Assembly: GCA_944381165.1 (NCBI GenBank)
Contig: CALWKC010000013.1
Coordinates: forward strand, 1 to 63,133
DNA from: an uncultured Lachnospira sp.
GTDB taxonomy: Bacteria; Bacillota; Clostridia; Lachnospirales; Lachnospiraceae
Direction: 5' to 3'
DNA length: 63,133 nt
Part shown: positions 26,319-35,513 of the stretch, piece after piece
Position numbering within the stretch: the first letter of the stretch is position 1
Layout of the letters: the number at the start of each line of letters is the position of its first letter
Notes under the pieces: generated by a model
What the model saw: the letters and a program-made list of their open reading frames with translations, nothing else
Database searches by the model: none
What the model was told of the DNA's origin: nothing
Translations under genes and position numbers: made by a program

Positions 26319-27773
26319 TTATGCGTTATGCGCACTCAGCAGAGGAGTCTCAAACCCCCGCATCTGTATAACCGGAGCTCCCTTTTTAAGAATATAATCA
26401 CCGGTAATTGTGACCTTTCCTATATTATTATCTTTCGGTATTTCATACATAATATCAAGCATATATTCCTCAATAATAGAGCGAAGCGCTCTTGCACCGG
26501 TTTTTTTCTCCATAGCCCTGTCGGCTATTGCCTCAAGAGCCGCATCATCAAACTCCAGCTTTACCTCGTCCATTTCAAGAAGCTTTTCATACTGCTTTAA
26601 TATTGCATTTTTAGGTTCCTTCATAATCTGTATAAGCATCTGTTTTGTGAGACTTTCAAGTGAAAATACAATAGGAAGCCTTCCGAGAAACTCCGGTATC
26701 ATTCCGTAGTTCCTTAAATCTTCAACCGTAACCTGGCTGCACAGATTTGGCTCATTGTCATATTTATCCTTTAAATCAGCGGTAAAGCCTATTGAGCCCT
26801 GCCTGTTAAGTCTCTCCTTGATAATATCCTCCAAATCAGGAAATGCGCCGCCGCAGATAAACAGAATATTTTTTGTATTCACGGTAACAAGAGGCACCAT
26901 TGCATTTTTGCTTGTCGCTCCCACAGGAACTTCCACATCGCTTCCCTCCAGCAGCTTAAGCATACCCTGCTGAACTGATTCACCGCTTACGTCGCGGCTT
27001 CTTGTCTCTTTCTTTTTGGCTATTTTATCTATCTCATCTATAAAAATAATTCCGTGCTCAGCTCTCTCCACATCATTATCTGCCGCAGCAAGCAGCTTTG
27101 ACACAACGCTCTCTATATCGTCTCCTATATATCCCGCCTCTGTGAGCGAGGTAGCGTCGGCAATGGCAAGCGGCACTGATAAAAGCTTTGCAAGCGTCTT
27201 GACCAGATACGTTTTTCCTGAACCTGTCGGTCCGATCATAAGCATATTTGACTTCTCAATCTCGACGTCTGAATCCGCATTGGCAACTCTCTTATAGTGG
27301 TTGTACACCGCAACGGACATTATCTTTTTTGCATGCTCCTGCCCTACTACATACTGGTCAAGCATCTCCTTTATATGGTGAGGCGCCGGAATTTTTGTAA
27401 GATCAATATCTTTTTTGGAGTCTGTCTTTTCCTTTTTCTTTTTGACCTTCTGCTTGTTTGTCATATTATCCTGCATATCACCAAACACAAAACCGCCTAT
27501 ATTGCCCATTCCCGGAATATTTTTCATCATGTCGTCATAATTAATTCCGCTGTTGTTAAGTGAATCAAATGTCCTCTGCATACAGTCAGCACATATGTAA
27601 ATATTATTAGGCATGCTTATCATCTTGCCTGCACGGCTCTCCGAACGCCTGCATATATAGCAGACCTTCTCATACTCATCCGCATTTTTCTTTCCGCCTG
27701 ATGTCTCTGATGTATTATTATTTATATTATTATTTTTTTCAATTTCATTATTATTCTTATCGTTATTATCCAT
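26319..27773 (-). CDS. clpX: ATP-dependent unfoldase ClpX, divergent N-terminus
   Basis: 484 residues from the ATG at 27773 (GGAGA 6 nt upstream). A 36-residue Asn-rich leader precedes the C4 zinc-binding domain (Cys38, 41, 61, 64), a low-complexity Lys linker, and the AAA+ module: Walker A GPTGSGKT (181-188), pore loop GYIG (usually GYVG), Walker B IIFIDE (242-247), and the ClpP-docking IGF (328-330). It therefore probably still feeds ClpP, but no clpP is adjacent and the sequence departs from standard ClpX, so a second ClpX paralogue is possible. Confidence 0.92.
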   Translation of the reverse strand: MDNNDKNNNEIEKNNNINNNTSETSGGKKNADEYEKVCYICRRSESRAGKMISMPNNIYICADCMQRTFDSLNNSGINYDDMMKNIPGMGNIGGFVFGDMQDNMTNKQKVKKKKEKTDSKKDIDLTKIPAPHHIKEMLDQYVVGQEHAKKIMSVAVYNHYKRVANADSDVEIEKSNMLMIGPTGSGKTYLVKTLAKLLSVPLAIADATSLTEAGYIGDDIESVVSKLLAAADNDVERAEHGIIFIDEIDKIAKKKETRSRDVSGESVQQGMLKLLEGSDVEVPVGATSKNAMVPLVTVNTKNILFICGGAFPDLEDIIKERLNRQGSIGFTADLKDKYDNEPNLCSQVTVEDLRNYGMIPEFLGRLPIVFSLESLTKQMLIQIMKEPKNAILKQYEKLLEMDEVKLEFDDAALEAIADRAMEKKTGARALRSIIEEYMLDIMYEIPKDNNIGKVTITGDYILKKGAPVIQMRGFETPLLSAHNA

Positions 27774-27824
27774 GATTTTCTCCATTCCTGCTGTATAGTA
27801 TACATTTCTCAATGGTACTTTTAA

Positions 27825-27853
27825 AGTATACCTACTGACATTAAATTTATCAA
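27825..27853 (-). promoter_or_regulatory. Sigma-A promoter of clpX
   Basis: -35 TTGATA (27848-27853), 17-nt spacer, -10 TATACT (27825-27830) on the minus strand. Confidence 0.7.
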
Positions 27854-27930
27854 TTAAATAATTCTAAAAAAGAACAAACAAAACAGAAAATAAAATATAT
27901 AAAAACTAATTTTATATCACTGACACCAAA

Positions 27931-27980
27931 AACGACACCGTAGTTTGAGGTGTGGGGTGACCCCAAACTACGGTGCCGTT
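27931..27980. terminator. Terminator downstream of HtrA-like gene
   Basis: A 17-bp stem with one mismatch (27931-27947 with 27964-27980) and T runs on both outer sides. Its loop contains TGGGGTGACCCCA, able to form an alternative small hairpin. Confidence 0.8.
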
Positions 27981-28005
27981 TTTTATTTACGTTATTCTGC
28001 CATTA

Positions 28006-29616
28006 TTAATTTTTGCTTCCCAGCGTAACATCAACCGACTTTAATACATACTGTGTACCCTCAGGGTGATAGTACTGAATTGTCACTGTCTCTCCGGCTT
28101 TGTAGTACTGCATAATACTCTGAAGTCCCGACATTGATGATACCGTCTGGTCGTCAAAGCTCACAATAATATCGTACTGTCCAAGTCCTGCCTTCTCTGC
28201 CGCCGAGCCCGATACAACCGAACGTATCTGCACTCCCTGCGGATACTTATAATATTCTGAAATCGCGCTCGTTATATCAACACCGGAAATACCAAGACTT
28301 ACCTTTGTTCTGGTTTCTCTGTTCATAAGTGAATCTATTAAATCTCTTACATTTGATACAGGAATAGCATATGCCATACCCTCGACACCTGACTCGGAAG
28401 TCTTGGCAAAGTTGATACCGATAACACGACCGTCTGCGTTTAAGAGCGCGCCGCCTGAGTTTCCTGAGTTGATAGCTGCATTTGTCATAAACAGCCCTTC
28501 AAATGTTACGTTGTCAACTGTAATAGAACGATTCAAGGCGCTGATAATGCCATTTGTAACAGACTGTCCCTCTCCAAGCGCATTGCCGATAGCGACAACC
28601 TCCTGACCGAGCACAACTTCATCCGAATCTCCAAGCTCCGCTATCGAAATCTGACTGAGTGTAGAGCTCTTTATATCATTTAAGTTTACGGCAACAACAG
28701 CTATATCCTTATCTGACTTTGAGCCTTTAACGTTACAGCTTACTGATTCACCGTCAACAAACACACACATAAGATTATTGACATTATCTACAACGTGCGC
28801 ATTTGTGAGGAGCAGAAGCTCGGTATCATTCTTTCCCACAATAATGCCGGTTCCGCTTGTGTTTGCCTCATAGCTCTGACCATATCCCCAGATTGATGAA
28901 CTGTTTGATGTCACGGTTGTTGTTCCTGTAAGAGCAACCATTGCAGGCATTGCTGCCTCAGCAACCGCTGATACATCCATCTGCGCGCTGCGGGCACTGC
29001 CCTCCTCATTCACAACGCTTGCCGTCGATGATATATTATTTGTCACCGTAGGTATATCTATATCGGAATTGCTGCTGACAGGATAAATTCTGTTAGCAGT
29101 ATAGTATACTCCATACATAGTTCCTCCGCCTATTGCACCGAACAAAACTGCCGCAGCAACAAGCGCCGCAATTCTCTTTCCCAGTCCCTTCTTTCCGGTT
29201 TTCTGTTTTTTCTGGCGCTTAGCCTTTTTTGTTTTTTGTGAAACACTGCCTGTTGTGTTTGAAGAATTATATCCGCCGTATGTTCCATAGCTGCCTGTTC
29301 CCTGAGCGCCTGATGAATTTGAATAGCTGCCCGTTCCGTAATTATAACTTCCTGAATTATATCCATACTGCCCCTGCTGGCTGTAATAACCTGTATTGCT
29401 GCTGTAGGAAGAAGAATTACTGTATGAACTGTTGTTATACGGTATATTGCTTCCCGAATATCTGTATTCACTGCTTCCCGACTGCTGAGTACTGTAACTG
29501 CCGTTCTGTGATGTCTGTGCAGTATTTGCCTCACCGCTTCCATCATTCATTGTGCTTTCAGTATTTGCGCTGCTGTCTTCTCTTACGCTTTCTCTATCTA
29601 AATCATTATCGTACAT
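28006..29616 (-). CDS. HtrA-like membrane serine protease with PDZ
   Basis: 536 residues. The first ~125 are low-complexity and rich in Tyr, Ser, Gly, Asn and Gln, followed by a Lys-rich stretch and a membrane helix at about 150-173. The extracytoplasmic trypsin-like domain has His274 (TNAHVVDN), Asp304 (DKDIAVVAV) and Ser387 (INSGNSGGAL), then one PDZ domain (QYDIIVSFDDQTVSSM). It is a DegP/HtrA-type quality-control protease at the cell surface. AAAGGAG precedes the ATG by 8 nt. The long disordered cytoplasmic tail is longer than usual. Confidence 0.93.
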   Translation of the reverse strand: MYDNDLDRESVREDSSANTESTMNDGSGEANTAQTSQNGSYSTQQSGSSEYRYSGSNIPYNNSSYSNSSSYSSNTGYYSQQGQYGYNSGSYNYGTGSYSNSSGAQGTGSYGTYGGYNSSNTTGSVSQKTKKAKRQKKQKTGKKGLGKRIAALVAAAVLFGAIGGGTMYGVYYTANRIYPVSSNSDIDIPTVTNNISSTASVVNEEGSARSAQMDVSAVAEAAMPAMVALTGTTTVTSNSSSIWGYGQSYEANTSGTGIIVGKNDTELLLLTNAHVVDNVNNLMCVFVDGESVSCNVKGSKSDKDIAVVAVNLNDIKSSTLSQISIAELGDSDEVVLGQEVVAIGNALGEGQSVTNGIISALNRSITVDNVTFEGLFMTNAAINSGNSGGALLNADGRVIGINFAKTSESGVEGMAYAIPVSNVRDLIDSLMNRETRTKVSLGISGVDITSAISEYYKYPQGVQIRSVVSGSAAEKAGLGQYDIIVSFDDQTVSSMSGLQSIMQYYKAGETVTIQYYHPEGTQYVLKSVDVTLGSKN

Positions 29617-29660
29617 TGCCGTTATCTCCTTTCTGTACCGATATGTTCATTAGAAACAGA

Positions 29661-29712
29661 ATGAACACATTTCCTTGTCTGTATCTGTATACTAACAATG
29701 AAATGTGTTCAT
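29661..29712. repeat. 13-bp inverted repeat upstream of HtrA-like gene
   Basis: ATGAACACATTTC (29661-29673) and its complement (29700-29712) are 26 nt apart, with a further TGTTCATTA at 29644-29652. No T tract follows, so an operator near the HtrA-like promoter is more likely than a terminator. Confidence 0.4.
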
Positions 29713-29743
29713 ATTGTGTTTTACTTGTTAAAAAATGTTGAAC

Positions 29744-31471
29744 TTATTGCCCTATCACATCCATAACAGCTTTTGTCAGCGCTTCCAGCTTTGCATCGGC
29801 GTCCTCAAGACTTTCGCCCTTAACGCCCATATAAAACTTAATTTTAGGCTCTGTTCCCGAAGGTCTTGCGCAACACCACGCATTGTCAGAAAGAGCATAA
29901 TACAGAACATTTGAGTTAGGAAGACCGGTGCTGTGCTTTTCTCCGGTAGAAAGTACAACACACTCATCCTTCTTGTAATCTCTGGCCTCAAGAACATCCC
30001 ATGCCCCGAATTTAGCCGGAGGATTATTTCTCAAGTCATCCATCATCTGAGCAATCTGGGCAGCTCCCTCAGCTCCCTTCATAGTAATAGCCTTCTGACC
30101 TTCTTTATAATATCCGTATTTATCAAAAATGTTAATCATCTGATCCCAGAGTGTAAGCCCCTTTGACTTATAATACGCCGCAGCCTCGCAAAGCGCCATA
30201 ACAGCTACAATCGCATCCTTATCCCTTGCATGTGTGCCCACAAGGCAGCCATAGCTCTCCTCAAAACCAAACTCGTACTCATATGTACCCTGCTGTTCAA
30301 AAAGCTTAATCTGCTCACCGATAAATTTAAAGCCCGTCAGAACCTCAATGAGCTTAATGCCGTACTCTGACGCTATAGCGTCAGCCATATTTGTTGAAAC
30401 TATCGTCTTTACAAACGCTCCGTTTTTATGTATCAGACCGCGCTCTTTTCTCTGCGAAAGAAGATACTCTGCAATAAGCATTCCTGACATATTTCCTGTA
30501 AATGACTTATATTCTCCGGTCTTTGTATCCTTTGAATACACCCCAAGTCTGTCAGCATCAGGGTCTGTCGCAAGAACAATATCCGCATCCTTCTCCTTAG
30601 CAAGCTTTAAAGCATATGTGAATGCCTTAGGATCTTCAGGATTAGGATAATCCAGCGTTGTAAAATCAGGGTCAGGTTTTTCCTGCTCAGGAACTACATA
30701 CACATTCTTGAAACCAAGCTCTTTGAGAATTCTCCTGACAGGAACATTTCCTGTTCCGTTAAAAGGCGTATATACAATCTTTATGTCATCGGCAACCTGT
30801 TTAATGACATCACCGTTAAGACTCATCTTTTTGAGAGCCGCAATATACTTATCGTCCATATCGTAGCCGATTACATTGTAAAGCCCGCAGGCTCTTGCCT
30901 CATCAATATCCATAGTCTTAACCGTATTGTAATCGGTTACCGCCTTTACCTCTGAAATTATCTGCACATCCTTCGGCGCTGTAATCTGTGCGCCGTCTTC
31001 CCAGTATACCTTGTATCCGTTGTATTCAGGCGGATTATGACTTGCCGTCACAACAATACCCGCTATACAGTGAAGCTCCCTGAGCGCAAATGATAACTCC
31101 GGCGTAGGTCTCAAAGTAGGAAATATGTATGCCTTAATCCCGTTTGCGTTAAGGCAGAGAGCCGCTTCGTCAGCAAACTCCTTAGACATTCTTCTTGAAT
31201 CGTATGCAATGGCAACACCTCTGTCAGCCGCATTCTCCTTTATAATAAAATTGGCAAGTCCCTGAGTAGCCTTCCTGACAGTATAAATATTCATTCTGTT
31301 AGTTCCGTTGCCTATTACTCCTCTGAGCCCTCCGGTACCGAACTCAAGATCCTTATAAAAACGGTCTTCAATCTCAGCCTCGTTCCCTGCTATCGATTTA
31401 AGCTCTTCCCTTGTTGCCTCATCAAAATATTCGTTGTCGCACCAAGCCTTATAGGTTTCCATATACCCCAT
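29744..31471 (-). CDS. Phosphoglucomutase / phosphomannomutase
   Basis: 575 residues of the alpha-phosphohexomutase family. Active-site TASHNP at 142-147 (phospho-Ser144), metal loop DPDADRLG, sugar loop FGFEESYG and phosphate-binding RPSGTEPKIKFY are intact. Length matches PgcA-type phosphoglucomutases (570-600), not GlmM (~450). It interconverts glucose 1- and 6-phosphate for glycogen and wall polymer synthesis. The ATG at 31471 follows GGAGG by 8 nt. It sits after cdaA-cdaR-HPr, where glmM is found in Bacilli, but has its own promoter. Confidence 0.94.
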   Translation of the reverse strand: MGYMETYKAWCDNEYFDEATREELKSIAGNEAEIEDRFYKDLEFGTGGLRGVIGNGTNRMNIYTVRKATQGLANFIIKENAADRGVAIAYDSRRMSKEFADEAALCLNANGIKAYIFPTLRPTPELSFALRELHCIAGIVVTASHNPPEYNGYKVYWEDGAQITAPKDVQIISEVKAVTDYNTVKTMDIDEARACGLYNVIGYDMDDKYIAALKKMSLNGDVIKQVADDIKIVYTPFNGTGNVPVRRILKELGFKNVYVVPEQEKPDPDFTTLDYPNPEDPKAFTYALKLAKEKDADIVLATDPDADRLGVYSKDTKTGEYKSFTGNMSGMLIAEYLLSQRKERGLIHKNGAFVKTIVSTNMADAIASEYGIKLIEVLTGFKFIGEQIKLFEQQGTYEYEFGFEESYGCLVGTHARDKDAIVAVMALCEAAAYYKSKGLTLWDQMINIFDKYGYYKEGQKAITMKGAEGAAQIAQMMDDLRNNPPAKFGAWDVLEARDYKKDECVVLSTGEKHSTGLPNSNVLYYALSDNAWCCARPSGTEPKIKFYMGVKGESLEDADAKLEALTKAVMDVIGQ

Positions 31472-31579
31472 ATTGTCATCCTCCATTTTTATTTTTTTAC
31501 GCTCCAAGCCTGTGAAGGCTTTTACCATACAGGAATAACAGCCTTACGGCATTCCTCCCGCACGGTTTAATATAAATAT

Positions 31580-31608
31580 ATTATAGTACTTTTGCCCGGG
31601 TAAAGCAA
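31580..31608 (-). promoter_or_regulatory. Sigma-A promoter of phosphohexomutase gene
   Basis: -35 TTGCTT (31603-31608), 17-nt spacer, -10 TATAAT (31580-31585) on the minus strand, just after the HPr gene. Confidence 0.75.
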
Positions 31609-31623
31609 TCAAATCATTGTATT

Positions 31624-31893
31624 TCAATCATTCTTAAGTGCTTCCTTAAAAGCCTCGGCTACTGCTTCAAGCGCCTCTTTTTCATCTTCTCCGTCAGCGC
31701 AAAGGACAATTTCCTGACCGCACTTAACGCCCGAGGCGAGTATTGAAATTACGCTTTTGGCGTTGGCAGTTTTTCCCTCCCCATAAGAGAAATTAACATT
31801 TGACTTAAATTTAATTGCCTGGTCGCACATTGCCCCCGCAGGCCGCAGATGAATTCCCAATTTACTGTCAATCAGTATCTTCTCACTTACCAT
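31624..31893 (-). CDS. ptsH: HPr phosphocarrier protein
   Basis: 89 residues. His15 in LGIHLRPAG is the PTS phosphorylation site and Ser47 in NAKSVISILASG corresponds to regulatory Ser46, so this is HPr rather than Crh. The ATG at 31893 has GGAGG 6 nt upstream. It lies 19 nt after cdaR, so co-transcription with the cyclic-di-AMP genes is likely. No PTS enzyme I is nearby. A genome may carry a second HPr gene; whether this is the main one is unknown. Confidence 0.93.
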   Translation of the reverse strand: MVSEKILIDSKLGIHLRPAGAMCDQAIKFKSNVNFSYGEGKTANAKSVISILASGVKCGQEIVLCADGEDEKEALEAVAEAFKEALKND

Positions 31894-31912
31894 TCCAAGC
31901 CTCCAACTTTTC

Positions 31913-33184
31913 CTAATTTGAACCCGTTGATTCGTTTTCACTCTGTTCTTCAGACTCTATTAATACCTGCACCTTGTATTCACCTGTTACACTGCATCCG
32001 TCGGGAACAGTGAAATTGACAAACACCGTGTGCTGTCCCTCAGAAAGCGCTGCAAGATTTGACACAGCCGTTATATCCTCCTCGGTAATACCCGCCAGCA
32101 GTTCGGCATCACCGCTGACTACAACAGGTATTGTCTGCCCCTCCTCAATTATAACCCTGCATCCTTGCTTTAAATTATCAAACCTGATTCTGCTAGTATC
32201 AAAAGAAATCTCCCTGCTGTTTATATCAGCGATTTTTACATTTATAACAAGCGTATTCTCCGACTTAACCTTAACTCCCGAATCTACATAATCTGAAATC
32301 CATACAGTATAGCTTCTCGATGCATTTAACCCGTCAACATTGACCGCGCTCGCCGGAATTACAATCTCAGAAATACCATTTAAAACATTTAAATCCCCGG
32401 TTAGCTCAACACTGTCAAAGCTAAGCTCAACTCCCATAATCATATACCCGTCTCTCACAGTGCCTGAAGTACCTCCGCTTTTTACCGGAACTACCTTTGA
32501 TGCGCTTACCGAGGCGGTAAAATCAACTTCATTCCTCGAGAATGTCAGATTTTCGCCGCTTATAGCATTTCCGTCGCTGTCATATGCAACAAGCTTTGCG
32601 CTCCCCGAAATATCGGAATTTGCTCTGCTGACATCACAGAGCGCCTTAACGGAATTTATACTTTCCACTAAAGAAGACGCGCCTGTAATCTTAATTATAT
32701 TAGGCGAGACATTCAAATTAGAAAGCACGTGCCCCTCCGCCACGCTTCCTGTCAGCTCCGGAGTTACGGTAAATTCCTTAGTGAGCCTGTTTTCGATGGA
32801 AAGCCTTACCGCCGTTGTCCTCGGAGTGACTTCAATATTTGTAATCTCTCTTCCGTCCTTGATTACCTTAACATCAATATCAACATAATCAGCAAACGCC
32901 GTAATCTGGCTTAAATCCGCCGTTGCAACTATATCACTCGACTTAATATCCGTGATAATGCTCTTGGGACCGCTTAAGTACACTGAAATCTTACTTCCGT
33001 CTATAACCTCATAGGTATAATCCTTGTCTGTAAGGCTCTCTGTGTTTATAAGCTCGACATTCACATTGCTTATCGTCACGCTGGTAGTCGGGTCATAAAT
33101 ATTGACAATAACCGCCCAAAGTACTATCGCACATAAAATTGAAAGAATTTTAAGAGAAAAGTTGTTAAATATTTTTTCCTTCAT
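31913..33184 (-). CDS. cdaR: CdaA regulator CdaR (YbbR repeats)
   Basis: 423 residues. An N-terminal membrane helix (ILSILCAIVLWAVIVNIY, 13-30) is followed by about four YbbR repeats outside the membrane, with typical VxLSGPKSIITDIKSSDI-like segments. CdaR modulates the diadenylate cyclase CdaA. Its ATG overlaps the end of cdaA by 20 nt, indicating coupled translation. The length is near the usual range. Confidence 0.95.
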   Translation of the reverse strand: MKEKIFNNFSLKILSILCAIVLWAVIVNIYDPTTSVTISNVNVELINTESLTDKDYTYEVIDGSKISVYLSGPKSIITDIKSSDIVATADLSQITAFADYVDIDVKVIKDGREITNIEVTPRTTAVRLSIENRLTKEFTVTPELTGSVAEGHVLSNLNVSPNIIKITGASSLVESINSVKALCDVSRANSDISGSAKLVAYDSDGNAISGENLTFSRNEVDFTASVSASKVVPVKSGGTSGTVRDGYMIMGVELSFDSVELTGDLNVLNGISEIVIPASAVNVDGLNASRSYTVWISDYVDSGVKVKSENTLVINVKIADINSREISFDTSRIRFDNLKQGCRVIIEEGQTIPVVVSGDAELLAGITEEDITAVSNLAALSEGQHTVFVNFTVPDGCSVTGEYKVQVLIESEEQSENESTGSN

Positions 33185-34043
33185 TCTTTATTCTTCCTCT
33201 CCATATTTTGAAAGACTTTACATCTATTGTTCTCTTTCTCAAATACTCAAGCTTATTCCTCAGCGAATGTTCATCAATATCGCGGATAAGCTCACCCCCG
33301 ACAGCCACTGACACAGCTCCCGTCTCCTCAGAGACAATTATCGTCATGCTGTCCGTAACCTCGCTTATTCCAATTCCGGCTCTGTGTCTGGTACCAAGCT
33401 CTTTGCTGACATTTACATTGTCTGAAAGAGGCAGGTAACATGTCGCCGCAACTATACGATTTCCTCTTATAATAACAGCTCCGTCATGCAGCGGAGTATT
33501 ATGCTCAAAAATATTAATCAGAAGCTGGCTTGTCACAATTCCGTCTACATCAATTCCCGTCCTTATATACTCCTCAAGCATCATATCCTGTTCAATTACA
33601 ATAAGAGCGCCTGTCTTTACCGCTCCCATCTCATATGCAGCCCTCACAATCTCATCGGCAGTCTTTACACTGTATCGCTCTCCCTTATCGTGGCCTTCTC
33701 CAAAATTAAACAGACCGAAAACGATTTTTTTGCGTCCGAGCTGCTCAAGCGCACGGCGAAGTTCAGGCTGAAAGATGATTACAAGGGCAATAATTCCCAC
33801 ACTGATTGTCTTTCCGGCAATCCAGAGAATAGTTTTGAGATTCAGAATATAAGCAAAAAGTGCAAAAATAATGACAATGATAATTCCCTTTAAAAGCGCC
33901 CATGCCTTTGTATTTTTAATCCATACCAAAAAACTGTAAAGTACAAATGCAATAATAATAATCTCAATGACATCCGTCCATGAAATTCTGGGCAGATAAA
34001 GATTTGACAAATAATTCTGTATGAAATTATTGACCGCAGTCAT
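33165..34043 (-). CDS. cdaA: Diadenylate cyclase CdaA
   Basis: 292 residues. Three membrane helices (about 24-95), then the DAC domain with DGA (187-189) in PLHDGAVIIRGNRI and RHR (219-221) in LGTRHRAGIGISE, the residues that define active cyclases. It makes cyclic di-AMP at the membrane to control potassium and osmolyte balance. It is followed with overlap by cdaR and preceded by two membrane proteins of unknown function in the same direction. Confidence 0.96.
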   Translation of the reverse strand: MTAVNNFIQNYLSNLYLPRISWTDVIEIIIIAFVLYSFLVWIKNTKAWALLKGIIIVIIFALFAYILNLKTILWIAGKTISVGIIALVIIFQPELRRALEQLGRKKIVFGLFNFGEGHDKGERYSVKTADEIVRAAYEMGAVKTGALIVIEQDMMLEEYIRTGIDVDGIVTSQLLINIFEHNTPLHDGAVIIRGNRIVAATCYLPLSDNVNVSKELGTRHRAGIGISEVTDSMTIIVSEETGAVSVAVGGELIRDIDEHSLRNKLEYLRKRTIDVKSFKIWRGRIKNEGKNI

Positions 34044-34070
34044 TTTTTCACTCCTTTCGCCTTTATAATT

Positions 34071-35099
34071 TTATTTATCGAAAAAAGTAATATCCTCATC
34101 CTCCTGCTCAAGCGCTGCGGCATGTTTGTCAACAGCACGTCTTATATCGCTTAAGTCGTCTGTCTTTCTTGTTTTTCGCGCGTTAATCTGTTTCACCCTG
34201 ACGTCCTGATTTACAAGACTGATTTTCGGAACAGCCTTTACATAGTAGTAATACTCGTCATCCTCATACTGAACAAATTCCGTTCTCTTATAGTCAACGC
34301 TGAAAAATACAACCTTGCAGATATATCCGACTGCCGCTCCCAGAAGAGTTCCGACAATCATAAGTACGATATTAATTTTGGCGTCAAGCGCGAGAATACC
34401 TACAATCATAATAATAAACTGAACTGCCGTTCCCGCTGCGATGGCATATGTCCATGAATTGTCGACAGACATTTTCTTTATAACATAAACCACAATAATA
34501 GTTACTGCCATAGCCGCAATTAAAACAATGCAGCTTTTATTATTTATGAAGCTCTCTGCAATATATGAAATCTGCTGTATGCTGTCTGACACTGAAGGAT
34601 TTGTGATAGCTGTCTCATATGCGCTGGCAGTCTGTATAACGTAATAAATCAGAACTCCAAATGAGACAGGAATAAAAGCTGTAATTCCGGCTCCGAGTCC
34701 GACCGCAACAGGAAGTACCTCCGGAATTTTAATCCAGCACAAAAATACAGTAAGTATTAAAATATACCCCTGCTTAGGCGCAAATCTGAAATATAAAAGA
34801 TACATAACAAGCACAATACAGAGCGCAAGCACCGCAAATTCCGCAGAAACCGCATAAAGATGAGCCAGCATAAACAAAGAAAGCGCAACTACCGTAAATC
34901 CGCTTGGCAGAAACGCACATACAACAGATACAAGAAGTGCAATCAGCGGATTTTTTATCTGCGACATATATCCTATCTGCATGTTAAGCATCAAAAATGA
35001 TAAAAAAGCAATTATAAACTTAAATGCAGGAACAAGATACACATTGTGCTTATTATAAAACCTGTTAATATTGTCCTTTAGCTCCAATAAAAAAACCAT
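34071..35099 (-). CDS. Polytopic membrane protein upstream of cdaA
   Basis: 342 residues, about eight to nine hydrophobic helices between 25 and 260, then an acidic soluble tail of ~75 residues containing DDEYYYYVKAVP. GGAGG precedes the ATG. The gap to cdaA is 27 nt and to the upstream gene 12 nt, so the three are probably one operon. I recognise no transporter signature. A link to wall or osmotic control through cyclic di-AMP is only suggested by position. Confidence 0.82.
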   Translation of the reverse strand: MVFLLELKDNINRFYNKHNVYLVPAFKFIIAFLSFLMLNMQIGYMSQIKNPLIALLVSVVCAFLPSGFTVVALSLFMLAHLYAVSAEFAVLALCIVLVMYLLYFRFAPKQGYILILTVFLCWIKIPEVLPVAVGLGAGITAFIPVSFGVLIYYVIQTASAYETAITNPSVSDSIQQISYIAESFINNKSCIVLIAAMAVTIIVVYVIKKMSVDNSWTYAIAAGTAVQFIIMIVGILALDAKINIVLMIVGTLLGAAVGYICKVVFFSVDYKRTEFVQYEDDEYYYYVKAVPKISLVNQDVRVKQINARKTRKTDDLSDIRRAVDKHAAALEQEDEDITFFDK

Positions 35100-35111
35100 C
35101 TGAGTCCTCCG

Positions 35112-35513
35112 TTACTTTCTGTTTTTTTGTCCGTTATAAAATCTTTCAAGCTTATTTAATCTTGAAAAATACTTTTTTAATCCGCTTCGCGAATGATTAT
35201 ACTGATACGCGCTGACTGCGCCCGAAATAACGGCAAACAGAACAAGCACAGCTATATAATACAGCCCGAGCTTTCTGCCGATGACAGCATAATCAAGGGT
35301 ATTGATTTCTGAGACAAGCTGCTCAATATCACACAGCACGTACATCAAAACAATAATAATATACGCAAATGTCGTAGCAATAGTGCTTTTTAAAACACTC
35401 AGGGCAATATAATCACTCTTATAATATCTCGCATTTTTAAGCATTCTGCGACCTTGACTTTTTTCATATATCGCCATTTTTGTCATCATTTTAACTTTAT
35501 TTTCGTTTAGCAA
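35112..35513 (-). CDS. Small two-helix membrane protein, TTG start
   Basis: 133 residues with two membrane helices (about 45-65 and 84-106) between basic ends. The start is TTG at 35513 with GGAGG 7 nt upstream; the first ATG downstream has no good site. It opens the operon leading to cdaA. No family recognised. Confidence 0.78.
   Translation of the reverse strand: MLNENKVKMMTKMAIYEKSQGRRMLKNARYYKSDYIALSVLKSTIATTFAYIIIVLMYVLCDIEQLVSEINTLDYAVIGRKLGLYYIAVLVLFAVISGAVSAYQYNHSRSGLKKYFSRLNKLERFYNGQKNRK

Noticed and set aside
29229-29741. 170-codon plus-strand frame opposite the HtrA-like tail
   Set aside because: Cys/Tyr-rich mirror of the low-complexity Ser/Tyr/Asn coding region.
32340-32888. 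182-codon plus-strand frame opposite cdaR
   Set aside because: Antisense to conserved YbbR repeats; no promoter or ribosome site.
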